DNA from: Proteiniborus ethanoligenes
GTDB lineage: Bacteria; Bacillota; Clostridia; Tissierellales; Proteiniboraceae
DNA length: 64,000 bases
Direction of reading: 5' to 3'
Assembly (NCBI RefSeq): GCF_900107485.1
Contig: NZ_FNQE01000009.1
Location: 31,453-95,452, forward strand
Shown: positions 18,452 to 27,176 of the stretch, one piece after another
Layout of the letters: every line of letters begins with the position of its first letter
Numbering within the stretch: the stretch's first letter is position 1
Program-made: the position numbers and the translations under genes
The notes under the pieces: model-generated
Told to the model about the DNA's origin: nothing
Seen by the model: only the letters and a program-made list of their open reading frames with translations
Database searches by the model: none

Positions 18452-18547
18452 TATAGCAATATGCTTATATTAGCATTACAAATATGTTTTACAAACCAAT
18501 ATGTAGGATCTCTTAAACCGAGATTACTCGGTTTATATTTTTATATT
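18452..18547 (+). ncRNA. Possible terminated leader RNA / attenuator upstream of rny
   Basis: Between the rny promoter and the gene there is a strong terminator-like hairpin: AAACCGAG (18515-18522), loop ATTA, CTCGGTTT (18527-18534), then TATATTTTTATATT. A transcript from the upstream promoter would be about 95 nt if it stops here. I saw no clear second promoter between 18547 and rny and no obvious antiterminator. It could be an attenuation leader or a small RNA. Confidence 0.4.
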
Positions 18548-18629
18548 CTACTTATTTTGTAAGAATGTAAGTGTTATGAAAAGAGAAGCTTGAAACTTGA
18601 AAACTTAATAGTAAAGGAGGTGCTTTATC

Positions 18630-20174
18630 ATTTTACCAATAGTGATTCCAGGAGTTGTTGGAGTTAGCGGTTTAGCAATTGGAGTTTTATTAGGTATATA
18701 TATAAGAAAGACAATTGCCGAAGCAAAAATAAAAAATGCCGAAGAAGAAGCTTCTAGAATAGTCGAAGAAGGCAAAAAACAATCGGAAACTTTAAAAAAG
18801 GAGTTGCTTCTCGAAGCTAAAGAAGAAATTCATAAAACTAGAAATGATTTAGAGAGAGAAATAAGAGAACGAAGAATGGAAATCCAAAAGCAAGAAAGAA
18901 GACTGATTCACAAAGAAGAATCTATAGATAGGAAAAGTGAGTCATTAGAAAAAAAGGAAGAATCATTAGCAAAGAAATTAAAGGATTTAGAACAAAAAGA
19001 GCTAGTAATTGACGAACTATATGTTAAGCAAATAGAAGAGCTAGAAAGGATTTCCGGCCTTACATCTGAAGATGCAAGAGAGTTTCTATTGAATGATATA
19101 AGAAAAGAAATAACACACGATGCAGCAATAATGATAAAGGAAATAGAAAACAAAGCGAAAGAGGAAGGCGAAAAGAAAGCAAGAGAAATTATTGCCTATG
19201 CTATCCAAAAATGTGCAGCTGATCACGTAGCAGAAACTACAGTAACAGTAGTTTCATTGCCAAATGATGAAATGAAGGGTAGAATTATAGGTAGAGAAGG
19301 AAGAAACATTAGAACATTAGAAACATTAACTGGTATTGACTTAATTATTGATGATACTCCTGAAGCAGTTATTTTATCTGGATTCGACCCAATTAGAAGA
19401 GAAGTAGCAAGAGTTGCTCTAGAAAAACTAATTATCGATGGTCGTATACATCCTGCTAGAATAGAAGAAATGGTTGAAAAAGCAAAGAAAGAAGTAGACA
19501 ACCATATTAGAGAACAAGGAGAACAAGCTACTTTTGAAACGGGAGTACACGGACTTCATATAGAAGTTATTAAGCTATTAGGTCGATTAAATTACAGAAC
19601 TAGCTACGGCCAAAACGTACTTAAACACTCTATTGAAGTATCTCACTTAGCTGGGCTAATGGCAGCTGAACTAGGTGCTGATATAAAAGTAGCTAAAAGA
19701 GCAGGTCTTTTACATGATTTAGGAAAAGCTGTTGACCACGAAGTAGAAGGACCACATGTTGCCATTGGGGCAGATATATTGAGAAAATATCGAGAATCTA
19801 AAGAAGTAATACATGCTATGGAAGCACATCATGGGGATGTGGAAGCAGAAACTATAGAGGCTGTTTTGGTACAGGCTGCAGATGCAATATCCGCTGCTAG
19901 ACCAGGAGCTAGAAGAGAAACATTAGAAGCTTATATTAAACGATTAGAAAAGCTTGAAGAAATAGCAAATACTTTTGAAGGTATCGAAAAATCATTTGCT
20001 ATACAAGCTGGAAGAGAAATTAGAATAATGGTTAAACCTGAAATCATAAATGACGATCAAATTATTCATACGGCTAGGGAAATAGTAAAAAGAATTGAAA
20101 ATGAGTTAGAATACCCTGGTCAAATTAAAGTAAACGTAATAAGAGAAACAAGAGCTATTGAATATGCAAAATAG
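18630..20174 (+). CDS. rny: Ribonuclease Y
   Basis: About 514 residues. Domains in order: an N-terminal membrane anchor (about 4-26), a long charged coiled coil (about 30-155), a KH domain (about 210-265, '[15 protein letters not shown]'), and an HD domain with '[17 protein letters not shown]' and '[12 protein letters not shown]'. RNase Y starts mRNA decay and processing at the membrane and works with PNPase. Start: the only canonical in-frame start nearby, GTG 18642, is 20 nt from the strong SD 'aaaggaggtg' (18613-18622). ATT 18630 or ATC 18627 have normal spacing and give a conventional N-terminus, so I place the start at 18630 as a likely non-canonical initiation. Product identity is certain; the start is not. 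Confidence 0.95.
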   Translation: MLPIVIPGVVGVSGLAIGVLLGIYIRKTIAEAKIKNAEEEASRIVEEGKKQSETLKKELLLEAKEEIHKTRNDLEREIRERRMEIQKQERRLIHKEESIDRKSESLEKKEESLAKKLKDLEQKELVIDELYVKQIEELERISGLTSEDAREFLLNDIRKEITHDAAIMIKEIENKAKEEGEKKAREIIAYAIQKCAADHVAETTVTVVSLPNDEMKGRIIGREGRNIRTLETLTGIDLIIDDTPEAVILSGFDPIRREVARVALEKLIIDGRIHPARIEEMVEKAKKEVDNHIREQGEQATFETGVHGLHIEVIKLLGRLNYRTSYGQNVLKHSIEVSHLAGLMAAELGADIKVAKRAGLLHDLGKAVDHEVEGPHVAIGADILRKYRESKEVIHAMEAHHGDVEAETIEAVLVQAADAISAARPGARRETLEAYIKRLEKLEEIANTFEGIEKSFAIQAGREIRIMVKPEIINDDQIIHTAREIVKRIENELEYPGQIKVNVIRETRAIEYAK

Positions 20175-20198
20175 AGAAGACTATGTCTTCTCTTTTTT
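20173..20198 (+). terminator. Terminator of rny
   Basis: AGAGAAGAC, loop TAT, GTCTTCTCT, then TTTTT. A perfect 9-bp stem directly at the stop codon. Confidence 0.9.
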
Positions 20199-20242
20199 AA
20201 TATCCCAAAATTAAAATATTTTGAAAATATTTAGTAAATAAA

Positions 20243-20271
20243 AGAGGATTTTTTTGTTATTTGTAGAATAT
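20243..20271 (+). promoter_or_regulatory. Sigma-H promoter of spoVS
   Basis: AGAGGATTT (20243-20251) fits the sigma-H -35 pattern RnAGGAwww. After an 11-nt spacer, GTAGAATAT (20263-20271) fits the -10 pattern RnnGAATww. Bacillus spoVS is transcribed by sigma-H, so the sequence match and gene context agree. Confidence 0.8.
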
Positions 20272-20317
20272 TATAATCATATTGCAATAAATATTATAAT
20301 TTAAGGGGGCTATTTTA

Positions 20318-20578
20318 ATGGATGTATTAAAGGTATCAGCAAAATCAAATCCAAATTCCGTTGCTGGAGCATTAGCTGGAGTATTAAGAGAAAAAGGCGC
20401 TGCTGAAATTCAAGCTATAGGTGCAGGTGCTCTAAACCAAGCAGTGAAAGCAGTAGCTATTGCTAGAGGATTTGTTGCTCCTAGTGGTGTTGATCTAATT
20501 TGCATACCAGCGTTTACTGACATTGAGATTGATGGGGAAGAAAGAACAGCTATTAAGTTAATTGTTGAACCAAGGTAA
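20318..20578 (+). CDS. spoVS: Stage V sporulation protein S
   Basis: 86 residues, nearly identical in pattern to SpoVS throughout: 'MDVLKVSAKSNPNSVAGALA', 'AEIQAIGAGALNQAVKA', 'IARGFVAPSGVDLICIPAF', 'IDGEERTAIKLIVEPR'. SpoVS is a small Alba-like protein that affects septation, coat assembly and spore development. It has a consensus sigma-H promoter upstream and its own terminator, so it is an independent unit. Confidence 0.97.
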   Translation: MDVLKVSAKSNPNSVAGALAGVLREKGAAEIQAIGAGALNQAVKAVAIARGFVAPSGVDLICIPAFTDIEIDGEERTAIKLIVEPR

Positions 20579-20580
20579 TA

Positions 20581-20614
20581 AAAAAAACCTGCATTAAAAT
20601 GTGCAGGTTTTTTT
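20581..20614 (+). terminator. Terminator of spoVS
   Basis: AAAAAACCTGCA (20581-20592) and TGCAGGTTTTTT (20601-20612) with an 8-nt loop. Perfect stem and T-tract. Confidence 0.92.
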
Positions 20615-20691
20615 ATTTTAATAATAATTAGGGTAAAATAATAATAAAAACGTATACAATTACTAATAAGATTAAAAAGGGTGAGTTAATA

Positions 20692-21537
20692 ATGAAAGCT
20701 GATCTACATGTCCATACAATAGCCTCTGATGGAATATTAACTCCTTTTGAAATTGTAGAGTGGGCTTATAAAAAGAATATTAAGGCAATAGGAATTACTG
20801 ATCACGATACAATAGAAGGAATATCAACTGCTATTGAAAGCGCAAAACAATATAATATTATTATAGTACCAGGTATAGAGATTAGTTGTATTTTCGGAAA
20901 TGAAGAAATACATATATTAGGTTATTTTATTGATTATGAAAGTAAAGAAATTATAGAAAAAACAAAAGTTTTAAGGGAATCCAGATTATTTAGAGGCGAA
21001 AAAATAGTCAAAAAGCTTAATGCATTAGGACTTAAATTATCTATTGCTGATATACATGAAATCGCTGGGAAAGGCGTCATTGGAAGGCCTCATATAGCCA
21101 GAGCAATGATTAAAAAAAACTATGTTAGCTCTATAGAAGAAGCTTTTGAAAAATATATTGGAAGGTCTAAACCAGCTTTTGTTGAAAGATATAGACTTTC
21201 AATAGAAGAAGGTGTTAATTTAATACATAGTGCTGGTGGTGCAGCAATTATTGCACATCCAGGTCTCATAGAAAATCAAAAAGCAATAGAAGAAGCCATA
21301 AGACTTAATATTGACGGTATTGAAGCAATACACTCTAAACATTCAATAGAAGAAGTTGTGAAATACAGTGATATAGCTCATAAGGATAAACTTATAATAA
21401 CAGGTGGCTCTGATTTTCATGACAAATTTATTGATAGTATCCCAGTACTTGGTGACTATTATGTAGATTTTAATCAAGTTAAGCTTTTATATGATAGAGC
21501 ACAATATTATAAAGGAGGGGAGAATAAGATTGAGTGA
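20692..21537 (+). CDS. PHP-domain phosphoesterase (RNase AM / nucleoside bisphosphate phosphatase type)
   Basis: 281 residues. The PHP metal-binding motifs are present: 'DLHVHTIASDG' (motif I), 'GITDHDTIEG' (II), 'VPGIEISC' (III), 'AIIAHPGL' and 'GGSDFHD' near the C-terminus. This matches the YciV/TrpH group, which hydrolyses 3',5'-nucleoside bisphosphates and trims RNA 5' ends. The exact substrate is not determined by sequence. The stop overlaps the start of the PadR gene, suggesting coupling. Confidence 0.85.
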   Translation: MKADLHVHTIASDGILTPFEIVEWAYKKNIKAIGITDHDTIEGISTAIESAKQYNIIIVPGIEISCIFGNEEIHILGYFIDYESKEIIEKTKVLRESRLFRGEKIVKKLNALGLKLSIADIHEIAGKGVIGRPHIARAMIKKNYVSSIEEAFEKYIGRSKPAFVERYRLSIEEGVNLIHSAGGAAIIAHPGLIENQKAIEEAIRLNIDGIEAIHSKHSIEEVVKYSDIAHKDKLIITGGSDFHDKFIDSIPVLGDYYVDFNQVKLLYDRAQYYKGGENKIE

Positions 21538-21907
21538 ATATAAGAATGAGAGAAACAGACAATTTCCATCGAAATTAAGTACTACATCCTTTGTTAAACT
21601 GTATATCTTGCACTTGCTAAGGGAAAAACACTACTATGGTAATGAAATCATTGAAACAATTAAATCTAGGCTTAAAAACAGATGGGAACCTAGTCCAGGT
21701 ATGATATATCCTCTATTAAGAGAGTTAGAAGAGAATAATTATATAGAAGGATGGTGGCAGGAGCCAGATAAAAGGTCAATTAGATACTATAAAATAACTG
21801 ATAGCGGATTTGAACATTATAAAAAAATAAAATTGTTATATAAACCCTTTTTTGAAGATTCACTTACAATAATTCAAAACACTTTATCTGATATATATAA
21901 AAAATAA
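21530..21907 (+). CDS. PadR-family transcriptional regulator
   Basis: 125 residues. The winged-helix signature of PadR is clear: 'LYILHLLREKHYYGNEIIE', 'WEPSPGMIYPLLRELEEN', 'YIEGWW' and 'RYYKITDSG' (the wing). A TTG start at 21530 is chosen because the strong SD 'aaaggagggg' (21511-21520) sits 9 nt upstream. It overlaps the PHP stop by 8 nt. The earlier in-frame ATG at 21491 precedes the SD and lies inside the PHP gene. Ligand and targets are unknown. There is no adjacent transporter as is often seen for PadR regulators. Confidence 0.88.
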   Translation: MSEYKNERNRQFPSKLSTTSFVKLYILHLLREKHYYGNEIIETIKSRLKNRWEPSPGMIYPLLRELEENNYIEGWWQEPDKRSIRYYKITDSGFEHYKKIKLLYKPFFEDSLTIIQNTLSDIYKK

Positions 21908-22004
21908 TATTATTTATTATCAAATTCTAAAAAGGAATTTCAAAATTTACATAGAATTGTATTTATATGGTTTTTTATACTCAATATAATGGAGGATGAT
22001 TATT

Positions 22005-23195
22005 GTGAATTTGAATCTTTCTAAAAAGGCTTTAATGATATACCCTTCTGTAACTCTTGAAATTACTGCAAAAGCTAAAGAAATGAAAGAAATGGGGATA
22101 AATGTAATAGGATTTGGGGCAGGAGAACCAGATTTTAATACTCCAGAAAACATTCAAAATGCTGGTATAGAAGCTATACAGTCAGGAAATACAAAATATA
22201 CAGCTACATCTGGTATTCCTGAGTTGAAAAAAGCTATATGTCAAAAACTTAAAAGCGAAAATAATTTAGATTACAAAACAAACAACATTATTATATCAAA
22301 CGGAGCAAAACAATCAATTTTCAATGCATTATTTGCTATTCTTAATCCAGGGGATGAAGTAATAATGCCTATACCCTATTGGGTAAGCTATCCTGAATTT
22401 ATTAGGCTATGTGATGGTATACCTATACCTATAGAAACAAAGGAAGAGAATGGCTTTAAAATTAGTGTTAGAGATTTAGATTATGTATTAACTCCAAAAA
22501 CAAAGGCATTAATACTTAACAGTCCTAGTAACCCTACTGGTACAGTATACAATGAGGATGAGCTTAAGGAAATAGCTAATTGGGCAGTTAAAAACAATAT
22601 ATTTGTTATTTCAGATGAGATATATGAAAAACTAGTATATGATGGTCACAAACATATAAGTATAGCCTCATTTAGTGAAGAGATTAAGAAACTAACAATA
22701 GTAATTAATGGGATGTCAAAGGCTTATGCGATGACAGGTTGGAGAATTGGCTATGCTGCTTGCGATGAAGAGATAGTAAAGGTTATGACTAATATACAAA
22801 GTCATACAACCTCAAATCCTTGTTCCATTTCCCAATATGCTAGTGTTGAAGGCTTAATCGGTGATCAATTTATAATTGAAGAAATGAAAAAACATTTTAT
22901 TGCAAGAAGAGACTACATGGTAGAAAAAATCAATTCTATTAATGGTCTCTCATGTAAAAAGCCTGTAGGTGCTTTTTATGTAATGGCTAATATATCAAAA
23001 TTAAAAGGATTAAATATCAAAGGAAGAACAATTAACACATCCTTAGATTTTGCAAATCTACTTCTTGAAGAAGGTAAGGTTGCTGTCATACCAGGCTCTG
23101 CATTTGGTGCAGATGACTTTGTTAGATTATCCTATGCAACTTCAATGAAGAATATTGAGGAAGGTTTAAAGAGGATTGAAGAAATTTTAAAATAA
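22005..23195 (+). CDS. Class I pyridoxal-phosphate aminotransferase (aspartate/aromatic type)
   Basis: 396 residues of fold-type I. 'GFGAGEPDFNTPENIQ' (substrate region), 'NSPSNPTGTVY', 'ISDEIYEKLVYDG' and the PLP-lysine motif 'NGMSKAYAMTGWRIGY' are present, with 'VRLSYATSMKNIEEGL' near the end. It resembles aspartate aminotransferases of subgroup I-gamma, which exchange amino groups between aspartate or related amino acids and 2-oxoglutarate. Start GTG 22005 is preferred over ATG 21996 because 'ggagg' (21991-21995) lies directly against the latter. Substrate specificity is inferred only. Confidence 0.9.
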   Translation: MNLNLSKKALMIYPSVTLEITAKAKEMKEMGINVIGFGAGEPDFNTPENIQNAGIEAIQSGNTKYTATSGIPELKKAICQKLKSENNLDYKTNNIIISNGAKQSIFNALFAILNPGDEVIMPIPYWVSYPEFIRLCDGIPIPIETKEENGFKISVRDLDYVLTPKTKALILNSPSNPTGTVYNEDELKEIANWAVKNNIFVISDEIYEKLVYDGHKHISIASFSEEIKKLTIVINGMSKAYAMTGWRIGYAACDEEIVKVMTNIQSHTTSNPCSISQYASVEGLIGDQFIIEEMKKHFIARRDYMVEKINSINGLSCKKPVGAFYVMANISKLKGLNIKGRTINTSLDFANLLLEEGKVAVIPGSAFGADDFVRLSYATSMKNIEEGLKRIEEILK

Positions 23196-23208
23196 ATATA
23201 GGCATAAT

Positions 23209-23247
23209 AAAAGATATGAGATTATTTACTCATATCTTTTATTTTTG
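23209..23247 (+). terminator. Terminator of the aminotransferase gene
   Basis: AAAAGATATGAG (23209-23220), 8-nt loop, CTCATATCTTTT (23229-23240), then ATTTTT. A perfect 12-bp stem. Confidence 0.88.
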
Positions 23248-23342
23248 AAGTAAGCTCTATGAAGATTTTATTTTCAAAATATATTCTAAATAAGGTTTTA
23301 TACTAATAACTCAATAAAGTATCGTTAAAAATATATCTAACA

Positions 23343-23371
23343 TTGATAATAGCATGTTTACTATGTTAATA
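23343..23371 (+). promoter_or_regulatory. Weak sigma-A-like promoter upstream of putP
   Basis: TTGATA (23343-23348), 17-nt spacer, TTAATA (23366-23371). The spacer contains an imperfect inverted repeat around 'atagcatgtttactat'. I found no GG-N10-GC sigma-54 element before putP, so it is probably not read by the activator's own sigma factor. Confidence 0.3.
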
Positions 23372-23428
23372 TGTTTGAAAGTAATAAATATTCCATAATA
23401 TAAATGAAAATAGAAAGGAGGATTTTAA

Positions 23429-25000
23429 TTGAGTAGCGAAGGAAAAACACAAATTTTTATTGCAATGCTTTTATATATGTCAGTTATTATTGGTATTGGA
23501 GTATATTATGCAAAGCAAGCTAGTGAAAGTAGCGAAAACTATCTTATTGGTGGCAGGTCATTAGGACCATGGGTTGTTGCAATGGGAGCTGAAGCTTCTG
23601 ATATGAGTGGATGGCTATTGATGGGACTACCTGGAGTTGCATATTGGTTTGGATTAAGCGATGCAATGTGGACAGCAATAGGCCTTGGCATAGGGACATA
23701 TTTAAATTGGTTGTTTGTAGCTAAAAGGCTTCGTAGATACTCAACTATTGCAGGAGATTCCATAACAATTCCTGATTTTATTAGTAACAGATTTAAAGAA
23801 GAAAAAAAAGTTTTGTCCACAATAGCAGCAATTTTTATTTTAATATTCTTTACTGTTTATGCAGCAAGTTGTTTCGTCACAGTAGGTAAACTATTTAGTA
23901 CCTTGTTTGGTATAAAATATATTTACATGATGATAGCAGGAGCCTTATTTGTAGTTCTATATACTTTTATAGGCGGCTTTCTGGCAGAAAGTGCATCTGA
24001 TTTTATGCAAGGAGTTATAATGATTTTTGCATTAGTGGCTGTGCTAGTAACTGGTATTACTATTGCAGGAGGTATCCCAGCTATTGTTGAAAACATAAAG
24101 GGAATACCAGGATTTTTTGACTTCTTTGGAATCGCACAACCTAAGCTTATTGATGGTGTCCAACAAATTGGAGAAACCGGTAAGCCTTTATTTGGTGAAG
24201 CTGGAACCTATGGACTTTTAACTATAATATCTACCCTATCTTGGGGCTTAGGATATTTTGGTATGCCACAGGTATTATTAAAATTTATGGCTATTAGAAA
24301 TTCAAACGAGCTTACTTTATCAAGAAGAATCGCAACTGTATGGGTTGTCATTTCTCTTACTGCAGCTGTATCAATAGGTCTTATAGGTAGAACATTATTT
24401 CCTAATGCTCTTCTAACACAAAGCTTATCTGAAAACGTGTTTATTTTAATGTCTACTGAGTTTTTTGCACCTTTATTTGCGGGAGTTATTATGGCAGGTA
24501 TACTAGCAGCTACTATTAGCTCATCAGATTCATATTTACTTATTGCTGCCTCAGCTTTTTCAAAAAGTATTTATCAAGGTATTATGAAAAGAAATGCTAC
24601 TGATAAAACAGTCTTAAATGTAACTAGAATCACTTTAATTTCAATAGCTGTTATTTCAATATTCATTGCTTTAGATGAAAATAGCATTATTTTTACCCTA
24701 GTTTCTTTTGCTTGGGCAGGTTTTGGTTCAACTTTTGGACCTACTATGTTATTTTCGCTGTTCTGGAAAAAGACTACAAGAGCCGGCGCCCTTGCAGGCA
24801 TGTTATCTGGCGGTATTATGGTCTTTATTTGGAAGCTGATTATTAAACCAATGGGAGGAATATTTGGTATTTACGAATTGCTACCAGCTTTTTTAATATC
24901 CTGTATTGTTATTGTAATTGTTTCAACTATATCTGAAAAACCACCTCAAGATGTATTAGATGAATTTGAGCGTGTTATAACATATGAAACAATAAATTAA
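23429..25000 (+). CDS. putP: Sodium/proline symporter PutP
   Basis: 523 residues, about 13 membrane segments, SSS family. The proline-transporter hallmarks are strong: 'YLIGGRSLGPWVVAMGAEAS', then 'DMSGWLLMGLPGVAYWFGL', 'FFTVYAASCFVTVGKLF', 'LYTFIGGFLAESASDFMQG' and 'WGLGYFGMPQVLLKFMAI'. The 'SDMSGWLLMGLPG' block is the same as in E. coli PutP. It imports proline with Na+. A TTG start follows the SD 'aaaggagg'. The gene lies immediately before a CBS-PAS sigma-54 activator and an amino-acid dehydrogenase/AFOR operon, suggesting that imported proline is the substrate there. Confidence 0.93.
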   Translation: MSSEGKTQIFIAMLLYMSVIIGIGVYYAKQASESSENYLIGGRSLGPWVVAMGAEASDMSGWLLMGLPGVAYWFGLSDAMWTAIGLGIGTYLNWLFVAKRLRRYSTIAGDSITIPDFISNRFKEEKKVLSTIAAIFILIFFTVYAASCFVTVGKLFSTLFGIKYIYMMIAGALFVVLYTFIGGFLAESASDFMQGVIMIFALVAVLVTGITIAGGIPAIVENIKGIPGFFDFFGIAQPKLIDGVQQIGETGKPLFGEAGTYGLLTIISTLSWGLGYFGMPQVLLKFMAIRNSNELTLSRRIATVWVVISLTAAVSIGLIGRTLFPNALLTQSLSENVFILMSTEFFAPLFAGVIMAGILAATISSSDSYLLIAASAFSKSIYQGIMKRNATDKTVLNVTRITLISIAVISIFIALDENSIIFTLVSFAWAGFGSTFGPTMLFSLFWKKTTRAGALAGMLSGGIMVFIWKLIIKPMGGIFGIYELLPAFLISCIVIVIVSTISEKPPQDVLDEFERVITYETIN

Positions 25001-25072
25001 AATCTACACTTGGTTTTATTATATAATTTATACCAACAAAAACGTAAAGTAATAGCTTAATAGAAAACATAG

Positions 25073-25108
25073 TAGAGGTATAGGATATGAACTAGACCTC
25101 TATTTATA
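25073..25108 (+). terminator. Terminator of putP
   Basis: TAGAGGT (25073-25079) and ACCTCTA (25096-25102), extended inside by TAG/CTA, loop 'gatatgaa', followed by TTTATATT. Confidence 0.6.
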
Positions 25109-25211
25109 TTGGATGCGAAGATTTTGTATTTTGCACATATTTATACATAATAGTTTTAAACTACTTTAAAAAAGTATTAGGCTTTGATATTATATAGCTA
25201 GGGGTGAGTTT

Positions 25212-26984
25212 ATGCAGCTTATCAACGCTATTTTAGACAATATGCAGGTAAAAGATATTATGAAAAACAAAATATTAAAAGTGAGTAAAACAGATAGTCC
25301 TAATGATATTATTAAAAGAATGAAAGAATCTGAAGTGGATTGTGTTGTTATAACAGACAATGATGAAAGAAAAAACAATACTGAATTTCTGATTGATTTT
25401 ATAGATTTAATTAATATTATACATGAAAATATATCTCTAGATAAATTTTTAGAAAATAATAAATTTACTGAGCTTGAAACTATAAAAACAGATGATACTG
25501 TAGGCAAAGTAATTAGCTTGTTTATAAAAGGCTACAATAAGATTATTCCTGTATATGATGATAACAATATTAGAGGGATAATTTGTCCAAAAGATATGAT
25601 AATTTTTTATAACAACCTACTTAACAAAACACAAGGCTTGTTTGTCAATATATTAGATAATATACATGATGCAATATGTGTGGTTAATAAAGATTTAAAT
25701 GTATTGGTATGGAATAAAAGCGCTGAAAATCTATACAAAATAGAAAAAGAAAATATATTTAATAGAAATATAAAAGAGATATTTCCAAGTGCTTTATTAC
25801 CTAGAGTATTAGAAGAAGGCAATACTTACGAGAATATTTTTAATAGTCCTAGAGAAGGTTGCTACAACATAATTAGTGCTAAACCATTACTAGATAATGA
25901 TGAAATTATAGGAGGGGTAAGCTGTGATAAGGATATCTCTGAATTAATAAGAATATCTGAACTACTGAACAAAACACAGTTAAACCTACAGGTCCTTGAA
26001 GATCAAGTTTCAAATTTAAATGAAAGTAGATTTGCCTTTTCTAAAATTATAGGTAATGACAAGAAATTTAGAGAGATTATTGAGTTTAGTAAGAATATTT
26101 CAAAGTCTACAATTAATGTGCTTATAACAGGTGAAAGTGGTACTGGTAAAGAAGTGTTTGCAAGAGCTATACATATGGAGAGTGGTCGTAAAGGATACTT
26201 TGTTCCAATAAATTGTAGTGCCATACCTGGAGAATTAATGGAAAGTGAACTCTTTGGGTATAAAGGAGGTGCATTTACCGGTTCTTCTAGAGAAGGAAAA
26301 GCTGGTAAATTTGAGCTTGCACATAAAGGAACTATATTTTTAGATGAAATTGGAGATATGCCTTTAAATATGCAACCTAAAATATTAAGAGTAATTGAGG
26401 ATGGCATAATAACTAGAATTGGTAGCGAAAACTCTGTTAAAATAGATGTACGAATAATCGCTGCAACAAATAAGGATTTAAGAAAGCTTATGAATGAGGG
26501 TTTATTTAGAAAGGATTTGTATTATAGACTTAATTCAGTAATTATTGATCTTCCTCCATTAAGAAAAAGAAAACTAGATGTACCTCTATTGGCAAATGAA
26601 TTTATTAAAGAATTTTGTATTTCCTACGGCACTAATATAATTGAACTGCCTCAAGACACAATGGAAATATTAATAAATCATGAATGGGAAGGTAACATAC
26701 GTGAACTTAGAAATCTTATTGAGAGAATTGTAATCTTGTCAAAGCATAATAAGTTTGACATTAGTTATCTTCCAAATGATTTAACTGCCCAAAACTGGGA
26801 CATATTATCTACATTACGGCAAAATTCAACAGGCCTAAATGATAAAATGAATAACAAAGAAAAAGAACTAATATTAAACGCTTTAAATAATAGCAACTAC
26901 AACAAGAAAAAAGCAGCTGAATTTCTTAATATTCCAAGGAGTACATTGTATTTTAAGATGAAAAAACACAATATAGAAGCATAA
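25212..26984 (+). CDS. Sigma-54-dependent activator with CBS pair and PAS domain (PrdR-like architecture)
   Basis: 590 residues. Order: CBS pair (about 10-135, 'MQVKDIMKNKILKVS' and 'IIPVYDDNNIRGIICPKDM'), PAS (about 140-255), AAA+ sigma-54 interaction domain (about 276-510) with Walker A 'GESGTGKEVFARAIH' and Walker B 'GTIFLDEIGDMP', and a C-terminal Fis-type helix-turn-helix (about 550-590, 'KKKAAEFLNIPRSTLYFKMK'). The sigma-54 loop reads GAFTGS, not GAFTGA. CBS-PAS-AAA-HTH is the layout reported for PrdR, the proline-responsive activator of clostridia. With putP upstream and a -24/-12 promoter downstream at 27177, it most likely activates the following operon. Ligand and sensing (proline, nucleotide or redox) are inferred. 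Confidence 0.88.
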   Translation: MQLINAILDNMQVKDIMKNKILKVSKTDSPNDIIKRMKESEVDCVVITDNDERKNNTEFLIDFIDLINIIHENISLDKFLENNKFTELETIKTDDTVGKVISLFIKGYNKIIPVYDDNNIRGIICPKDMIIFYNNLLNKTQGLFVNILDNIHDAICVVNKDLNVLVWNKSAENLYKIEKENIFNRNIKEIFPSALLPRVLEEGNTYENIFNSPREGCYNIISAKPLLDNDEIIGGVSCDKDISELIRISELLNKTQLNLQVLEDQVSNLNESRFAFSKIIGNDKKFREIIEFSKNISKSTINVLITGESGTGKEVFARAIHMESGRKGYFVPINCSAIPGELMESELFGYKGGAFTGSSREGKAGKFELAHKGTIFLDEIGDMPLNMQPKILRVIEDGIITRIGSENSVKIDVRIIAATNKDLRKLMNEGLFRKDLYYRLNSVIIDLPPLRKRKLDVPLLANEFIKEFCISYGTNIIELPQDTMEILINHEWEGNIRELRNLIERIVILSKHNKFDISYLPNDLTAQNWDILSTLRQNSTGLNDKMNNKEKELILNALNNSNYNKKKAAEFLNIPRSTLYFKMKKHNIEA

Positions 26985-26986
26985 TT

Positions 26987-27034
26987 AAAACCGTCAGTTT
27001 TTGGACTATGGGTCAAAAAATTGACGGTTTTCTT
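26987..27034 (+). terminator. Terminator of the sigma-54 activator gene
   Basis: AAAACCGTCA (26987-26996) pairs with TGACGGTTTT (27022-27031). The inner parts TTTTTGGAC and GTCAAAAA also pair, followed by CTTAT. The stem includes two of the repeated GTCA-N6-(T/G)GAC elements described separately. Confidence 0.85.
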
Positions 27035-27118
27035 ATAGCTTTTAATTTGTACTGTTGATATATCTATTATATAGTCTTTTCTATAATATTAACACTAAAA
27101 ATACGTCAATTTTCTGAC
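26993..27118 (+). promoter_or_regulatory. Three GTCA-N6-(T/G)GAC inverted repeats: candidate enhancer sites for the activator
   Basis: Copies: GTCAGTTTTTGGAC (26993-27006), GTCAAAAAATTGAC (27012-27025) and GTCAATTTTCTGAC (27105-27118). The last two have perfect half-sites. Centres are about 19 and 93 bp apart, near whole helical turns. The third lies about 90 bp upstream of the predicted start from the -24/-12 promoter, a normal distance for a sigma-54 enhancer. The first two also form part of the terminator stem, so they could be there for that reason alone. Confidence 0.45.
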
Positions 27119-27176
27119 TATTGCAAAAACATTTTGAACCTAAACTGATAAAATAGAGATTTAACACAGTTTCAAA

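Noticed and set aside
18377..18562. A 61-codon ORF in the rny leader
   Set aside because: It has no SD, spans the recA terminator, the rny promoter and the leader terminator, and its sequence resembles no protein.
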